Shown: positions 60,367 through 64,000 of the stretch, piece after piece
Position numbering within the stretch: the first letter of the stretch is position 1
Layout of the letters: each line of letters opens with the position of its first letter
Translations under genes and position numbers: made by a program
Source: Chryseobacterium indologenes
Lineage (GTDB): Bacteria > Bacteroidota > Bacteroidia > Flavobacteriales > Weeksellaceae
DNA: 64,000 bases
Reading direction: 5' to 3'
NCBI RefSeq assembly: GCF_018362995.1
Contig: NZ_CP074372.1
Coordinates: 3,348,001 to 3,412,000, forward strand
Notes under the pieces: generated by a model
Told to the model about the DNA's origin: nothing
The model's input: the letters and a program-made list of their open reading frames with translations, nothing else
The model's database searches: none

Positions 60367-62613
60367 ATGAAAACTCAAGGACAAAACATACTGTTTCTTA
60401 TCTTCCTGATGGCTTCCATAATGGGATATTCACAGGTGAAGATCTCAGGAAAAGTTTCCTTTAAAAACAAAGGAGTAAGTGAAGTAAACGTCACTTTAAA
60501 AGATACTTATGATGGAACAACCACAGACGCTCAGGGTAATTTTTCTTTTGAAACTTCAGAAAAAGGAGCACATACAATAACGTTTACCCATCCGAAATAT
60601 GAGAATGTAGAAAGAACAGTTTCTATTGAAAATCAGGAAATTTCTTTGAATGTCGATCTTAAAGAACAGATCAGCGAGATTGATGCAGTAGTAGTTTCTG
60701 CAGGCTCCATTGAAGCAAGTGATAAGAAAAGAGCAACAGCGCTGCTTTCCCCAATTGATATTTATACCACAGCAGGTGCAGACGGGCAGATTTCTTCGGC
60801 TTTAACCTATCTTCCGGGTGTACAGAAAGTAGGCGGGACTGAAGGTCTTTTTATCAGAGGAGGAACAGGTACAGAATCTAAAATTTTTATGGACGGAAGT
60901 CTTATCAACAATTATTTTTCTAATTCTGTTCCGGGAATTGCAGGAAGAGATCAGTTCAATACCTCTCTTTTCAAAGGAAATATATTTTCAAGCGGCGGAT
61001 ATTCTGCATTGTACGGACAGGCCCTTTCAGGAGCTTTGATGCTGGAAAGTGTTGATCTTCCGGATGAGAGTTCTTACAGTTTAGGTGTTTCACCTATTTT
61101 CCTGAGTGTAGGATTTCAGAAGCTGGGAGACAATAAAAATTATTCCTATGGAGCTACAGCAGGATATTCTCTTTTAACGTTGATGCAGAAAACCTTTAAT
61201 TTTAATACAGACTTTGTTGAAGCACCACAGGGACTTAACGGAGATCTGAATTTCAGATTTAAAACAAAATCAGGGGGATTTTTCAAATACTACGGAATGT
61301 TTAACTCCAATAAAATGGGGGTAAGGTCAGAAAGCCTTGAGCCAGGATACAATTTCAGCCTGGTAAAGCTTAATGGTAAAAATACATTTCATAACCTCTC
61401 TTTTAAGCAGAAATTTGGAAAATATCTTTTGAATGTAGGCGGATCTTACTCTTACAACAGATCTGATCTTCATTTTTCCACAGAAACCAATGATGTTGAA
61501 TCCAACAGAAACCAGCTTCTGACAGACGGAAATTACTTAAACTTCAAGGCCGTTCTTGAAAGAAAGATTAACAGAATCAGCGCCCTGAGAGGAGGATTTG
61601 AGTTGAATAATACGGATGAAAACCTGAATTTTGAAGCAGTACAAAAACATTATAAGGATTTGATATCTTCCGCTTTTCTTGAAACAGATCTGGGATTCAG
61701 CAATGCCTTATCAGCAAAAATAGGAGTAAGAGCAGAACATTCTTCTTTTTTAGGAAAGAATAATATTGCCCCTCGTTTTGCCATTGCTTACCGCCTGGCA
61801 AAAGACTGGACCACTTCCTTAGCTTACGGTCTTTTTTATCAGAATCCTGAAAGTAAATATATCAATGGCCCGGCAGATCTTGGTTTCCAGCACTCTCAGC
61901 ATTATATTTTTCAGGTTCAGAGAGCTTCGGAAGGAAGAACGCTGCGTTTTGAAGCATTTTATAAAAAATATGACCAGCTGATTAAAACATTTAATATTAA
62001 TCAGGATAAAGAGCAAAATCAGCAGACTCAGGCCGCTTTAAACAATAATGGATACGGATACGCAAAAGGAGTGGAGTTTTTCTGGAGAGACAATAAAAAA
62101 ACATTTGAAAATATTGATTACTGGATCAGCTACTCTTACCTGGATTCCAAAAGAGATTTTCTTAATTATCCGGTCAGTCTGCAGCCAAGTTTTGCTGCTG
62201 AACATACCCTTTCTGCAGTGGCAAAAAGATTTATTCCAGAATGGAAGCTTGGGGTAAATTTATCGTATACCTATGCCAAAGGACGTCCTTATTATGACAT
62301 TGCCTCTACGTTTGAGAATGGTAAAGCAGTGAATTATACAAGAAATGAAGGGAGGTTAAAAGATTATAACGCTTTGAATTTCAGTATTAATTATCTTCCC
62401 AATATTGGTAAAAAAAATGCAAAAGCTTTTCCGGTGTTCGTATTGAGTGTCAGTAATATTTTAGGATCAAAGAATGTATACGGCTATAACTTCTCTGCGG
62501 ACGGATCCAGAAGTTCTGCTGTAGTACCGCCAGTCAATACTTTCGTGTTCATTGGAGCATTTATAAGCTTCGGAGTTGATAAAACAGATGATGCGATCAA
62601 TAATAATTTATAA
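60367..62613 (+). CDS. TonB-dependent outer-membrane receptor
   Basis: The 748-residue protein starts at the ATG at 60367 (a TTG 7 codons earlier lies in the promoter box). Signal peptide ends near MGYSQ; residues ~22-110 are a carboxypeptidase-regulatory-like domain (GKVSFKNKGVSEVNVTLKD). The plug domain follows (SALTYLPGVQKVGGTEGLFI, SALYGQALSGALM), then a 22-strand-type barrel. It imports a siderophore, sugar or other large ligand with TonB energy. Co-regulated with the downstream sensor gene by shared repeats. Confidence 0.93.
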   Translation: MKTQGQNILFLIFLMASIMGYSQVKISGKVSFKNKGVSEVNVTLKDTYDGTTTDAQGNFSFETSEKGAHTITFTHPKYENVERTVSIENQEISLNVDLKEQISEIDAVVVSAGSIEASDKKRATALLSPIDIYTTAGADGQISSALTYLPGVQKVGGTEGLFIRGGTGTESKIFMDGSLINNYFSNSVPGIAGRDQFNTSLFKGNIFSSGGYSALYGQALSGALMLESVDLPDESSYSLGVSPIFLSVGFQKLGDNKNYSYGATAGYSLLTLMQKTFNFNTDFVEAPQGLNGDLNFRFKTKSGGFFKYYGMFNSNKMGVRSESLEPGYNFSLVKLNGKNTFHNLSFKQKFGKYLLNVGGSYSYNRSDLHFSTETNDVESNRNQLLTDGNYLNFKAVLERKINRISALRGGFELNNTDENLNFEAVQKHYKDLISSAFLETDLGFSNALSAKIGVRAEHSSFLGKNNIAPRFAIAYRLAKDWTTSLAYGLFYQNPESKYINGPADLGFQHSQHYIFQVQRASEGRTLRFEAFYKKYDQLIKTFNINQDKEQNQQTQAALNNNGYGYAKGVEFFWRDNKKTFENIDYWISYSYLDSKRDFLNYPVSLQPSFAAEHTLSAVAKRFIPEWKLGVNLSYTYAKGRPYYDIASTFENGKAVNYTRNEGRLKDYNALNFSINYLPNIGKKNAKAFPVFVLSVSNILGSKNVYGYNFSADGSRSSAVVPPVNTFVFIGAFISFGVDKTDDAINNNL

Positions 62614-62663
62614 AAAACATATCTTAGAACAAACAAATAAACTAACTTTTAAAATTTGATATC

Positions 62664-63323
62664 ATGAAAAAATACCTTTTAAGCTTTGCTTTAGCTTTTG
62701 TAAGTTTAACCGCTTTTGCACAGGCAGATTATGACAAAATAATGACTGAAAAAATCGGAAGAATAGAAGTCTGCAAAACATCGGAAGATTTCCAGACCCT
62801 GGCTAATGATTTCCAGAGAATCGGAAGCAAGGAAAGCACAAAATGGCTTCCGGCATACTATGCGGCATTTTCTTATATTCAGAAAGGAAGAACCTTGATG
62901 AGAGACGGAAAAATGCAGGAACTGGATGCTATTGCAGATCAGGCTGAGAAACAACTGTCAATGGCACAGAATCTTGCCGGAGCTGATAATGCAGAAATTC
63001 ACCTGTTGAGAAAAATGTCTTATTCCTTGAGAATGATGGTAAATCCGGCACAACGTTATATGACAGACGGTGCCAGAGCTGCTGAAGAGCTTAATATTGC
63101 AGAAAAATTAGAGCCGGCAAATCCAAGAATTGCTCTTATTAAAGCAGAAGACGTTTATTTTACTCCAGAGCAGTACGGAGGAAGCAAAACCAAAGGATTG
63201 GAAATGTTTAAAGATGCACAGGCGAAATTTAAGACCTACAAACCTAAAACAGCTTTAGATCCTAACTGGGGAAAAAGTGAAGCTGATTATTTTCTAAGTC
63301 TTCCGGCAGAAAAAGCGAAATAG
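62664..63323 (+). CDS. Secreted helical (TPR-like) protein next to the TonB receptor
   Basis: The 219-residue protein has a signal peptide ending at TAFAQ and an all-helical body: YDKIMTEKIGRIEVCKTSED, QELDAIADQAEKQLSMAQN, EELNIAEKLEPANPRIALIK, and KGLEMFKDAQAKFK. The pattern resembles TPR-like helix pairs. It lies 50 bases after the TonB receptor, so it is likely transcribed with it. Function unknown; a periplasmic helper of the receptor is a guess. Confidence 0.75.
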   Translation: MKKYLLSFALAFVSLTAFAQADYDKIMTEKIGRIEVCKTSEDFQTLANDFQRIGSKESTKWLPAYYAAFSYIQKGRTLMRDGKMQELDAIADQAEKQLSMAQNLAGADNAEIHLLRKMSYSLRMMVNPAQRYMTDGARAAEELNIAEKLEPANPRIALIKAEDVYFTPEQYGGSKTKGLEMFKDAQAKFKTYKPKTALDPNWGKSEADYFLSLPAEKAK

Positions 63324-63350
63324 AGCTTTCTCTACTTTACAAATAAACGG

Positions 63351-63375
63351 ACCTTCATTCGTGAAGGTTTTTTTA
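63351..63375 (+). terminator. Terminator after the TPR-like gene
   Basis: ACCTTCA, loop TTCG, TGAAGGT, then T7. Confidence 0.85.
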
Positions 63376-63380
63376 TACCC

Positions 63381-63410
63381 TTCAGGGAAGAAAATAAGCC
63401 CTTCGGTAAA
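63381..63410 (+). promoter_or_regulatory. Paired direct repeat, candidate LytTR site before the sensor kinase gene
   Basis: TTCAGGGAA (63381-63389) and TTCGGTAAA (63402-63410) start 21 bases apart; the second box ends 29-30 bases before TAATTTTG (63440-63447). The first box is less conserved than in the copy at 60281. Confidence 0.5.
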
Positions 63411-63439
63411 AATTAATTTTTGATACCTTTAATAAAAAC

Positions 63440-63447
63440 TAATTTTG
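63440..63447 (+). promoter_or_regulatory. -7 element of the sensor kinase gene
   Basis: TAATTTTG (TAnnTTTG), 17 bases before the ATG at 63465. Confidence 0.5.
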
Positions 63448-63464
63448 AGTCAAGAAAACAGATC

Positions 63465-64000
63465 ATGAAGCGTAAATATTTTACCACATTACTTTGGACA
63501 TCATTAGGAACTACCTTGTTTTTCTTTTTGTTTTTTAATGATGAAAAGACGGTGCAGACTTTTTTGATCACGCTGCTCCTTTCTACCATGTATTCTTTTG
63601 TGCTGGGATTTGGAAACGGATTTATCAATGAATTCCTCAACCGAAAATTTCCCTGGTCCGAAGCTACCCGCACGAGAGCCGTATTAAGTATTATTTCCAT
63701 TATTATCGGAAACTTTATTCTGGTCTATTTCTGTAATTATATGAACTATGTCGTGATTCAGAAAACGGCTACCATACAAGAATTTTTCTCTTCAAAATAT
63801 GGAGTAACCAATTGGTTCATGATCAATATTGCTCTTCTGATCTCTGCTTTCCTTCATGCAAAAAGCTTTATGGAAGAGCTGAAAAAGACTTCCAGAAAAG
63901 AAGTGGTAGAGCAGAAGCTTATCGCAAAATCAGCAAATGCCCAATTTGAAAGTTTAAAGAATCAGCTGGACCCTCATTTCCTTTTCAACTCTCTGAATGT
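63465..64000 (+). CDS. LytS-type sensor histidine kinase, 3' end cut by window
   Basis: The frame is open from the ATG at 63465 to the window end (178 complete codons). Four hydrophobic helices span about residues 8-24, 33-52, 71-93 and 116-131 (ALLISAFLHAK at the last). A coiled linker (EELKKTSRKEVVEQKLIAK) leads to LKNQLDPHFLFNSLN, the phospho-acceptor His motif of the LytS/YehU (His_kinase) family. The partner LytTR response regulator is expected just beyond the window. It would explain the paired repeats before this gene and the TonB receptor. Confidence 0.9.
   Translation, partial: MKRKYFTTLLWTSLGTTLFFFLFFNDEKTVQTFLITLLLSTMYSFVLGFGNGFINEFLNRKFPWSEATRTRAVLSIISIIIGNFILVYFCNYMNYVVIQKTATIQEFFSSKYGVTNWFMINIALLISAFLHAKSFMEELKKTSRKEVVEQKLIAKSANAQFESLKNQLDPHFLFNSLN

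Overview
This window is a low-GC bacterial chromosome segment, most likely from a Chryseobacterium-type flavobacterium (Bacteroidota). The evidence is a type IX secretion C-terminal sorting domain and a PorW/SprE-like lipoprotein, a MurF-alanine racemase fusion, a TonB-dependent receptor with a carboxypeptidase-regulatory-like N-terminus, an ECF sigma factor operon, and Bacteroidota-type TAnnTTTG promoter elements in front of many genes. I saw no rRNA, tRNA, insertion sequence or CRISPR array. I could not run searches; family names come from motifs I can read and from recall.

Region 1 (1-3604): the end of a cupin-like gene, a secreted T9SS cargo protein, an M14-type carboxypeptidase and an intergenic palindrome. 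Region 2 (3638-15256) is the standout. It is a leftward array of about 15 genes, nearly all linked to ADP-ribose, NAD or phosphorylated-nucleotide chemistry: PPP-family phosphatase, KptA (RNA 2'-phosphotransferase), ADP-ribosylglycohydrolase, sirtuin, SMI1/KNR4 (SUKH) protein, MacroD-type macrodomain, two DUF4291 paralogs bracketing a crystallin-J1-like/PARG-like fusion, a second macrodomain, a divergent short PurA paralog, a VWA protein with a small helical partner, a prolyl-4-hydroxylase-like gene broken by one in-frame amber codon, a NADAR protein and an NrtR-type Nudix regulator. Three matching 15-bp interrupted palindromes lie in front of nrtR, the NADAR gene and the small helical gene. 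This looks like an ADP-ribose-sensing regulon that makes, removes and recycles ADP-ribosyl adducts, possibly for stress or phage defence.

Region 3 (15348-32270) is mostly housekeeping: lepA, an ECF sigma/anti-sigma/Spy-like operon, a DUF2520-KdsC-like-Maf-PorW run, tsaB, a short-chain dehydrogenase, yraN, an LD-carboxypeptidase, a LysE-family exporter, rnr and rpiB. Region 4 (32271-38655) has hallmarks of a replication-origin neighbourhood: an AT-rich gap with five DnaA-box-like words before pgk, a 1.6-kb gene-free AT-rich gap, and two perfect 16-bp parS sites flanking mnmG. Gene orientation is mainly leftward before this part and mainly rightward after about 44.5 kb.

Region 5 (38656-64000): ybeY, a patatin-type autotransporter-like protein, murF-alr and tdk on the minus strand; then an acidic repeat protein, rsmI, a WG-repeat protein, fabG and a DUF6056-like membrane protein; guaC; an operon joining an Lgt-like membrane enzyme, a small two-helix protein and a tetraether-synthase-like radical SAM enzyme; surE; a small membrane protein not detectable by length-filtered gene calling; a tail-specific protease; Cu/Zn SOD; a phosphopantetheinyl transferase; an AraC regulator; and a TonB receptor, TPR-like protein and LytS-type sensor kinase (cut by the window end). 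The last group shares paired direct repeats with a 21-bp period at identical promoter positions, suggesting LytTR-type co-regulation.
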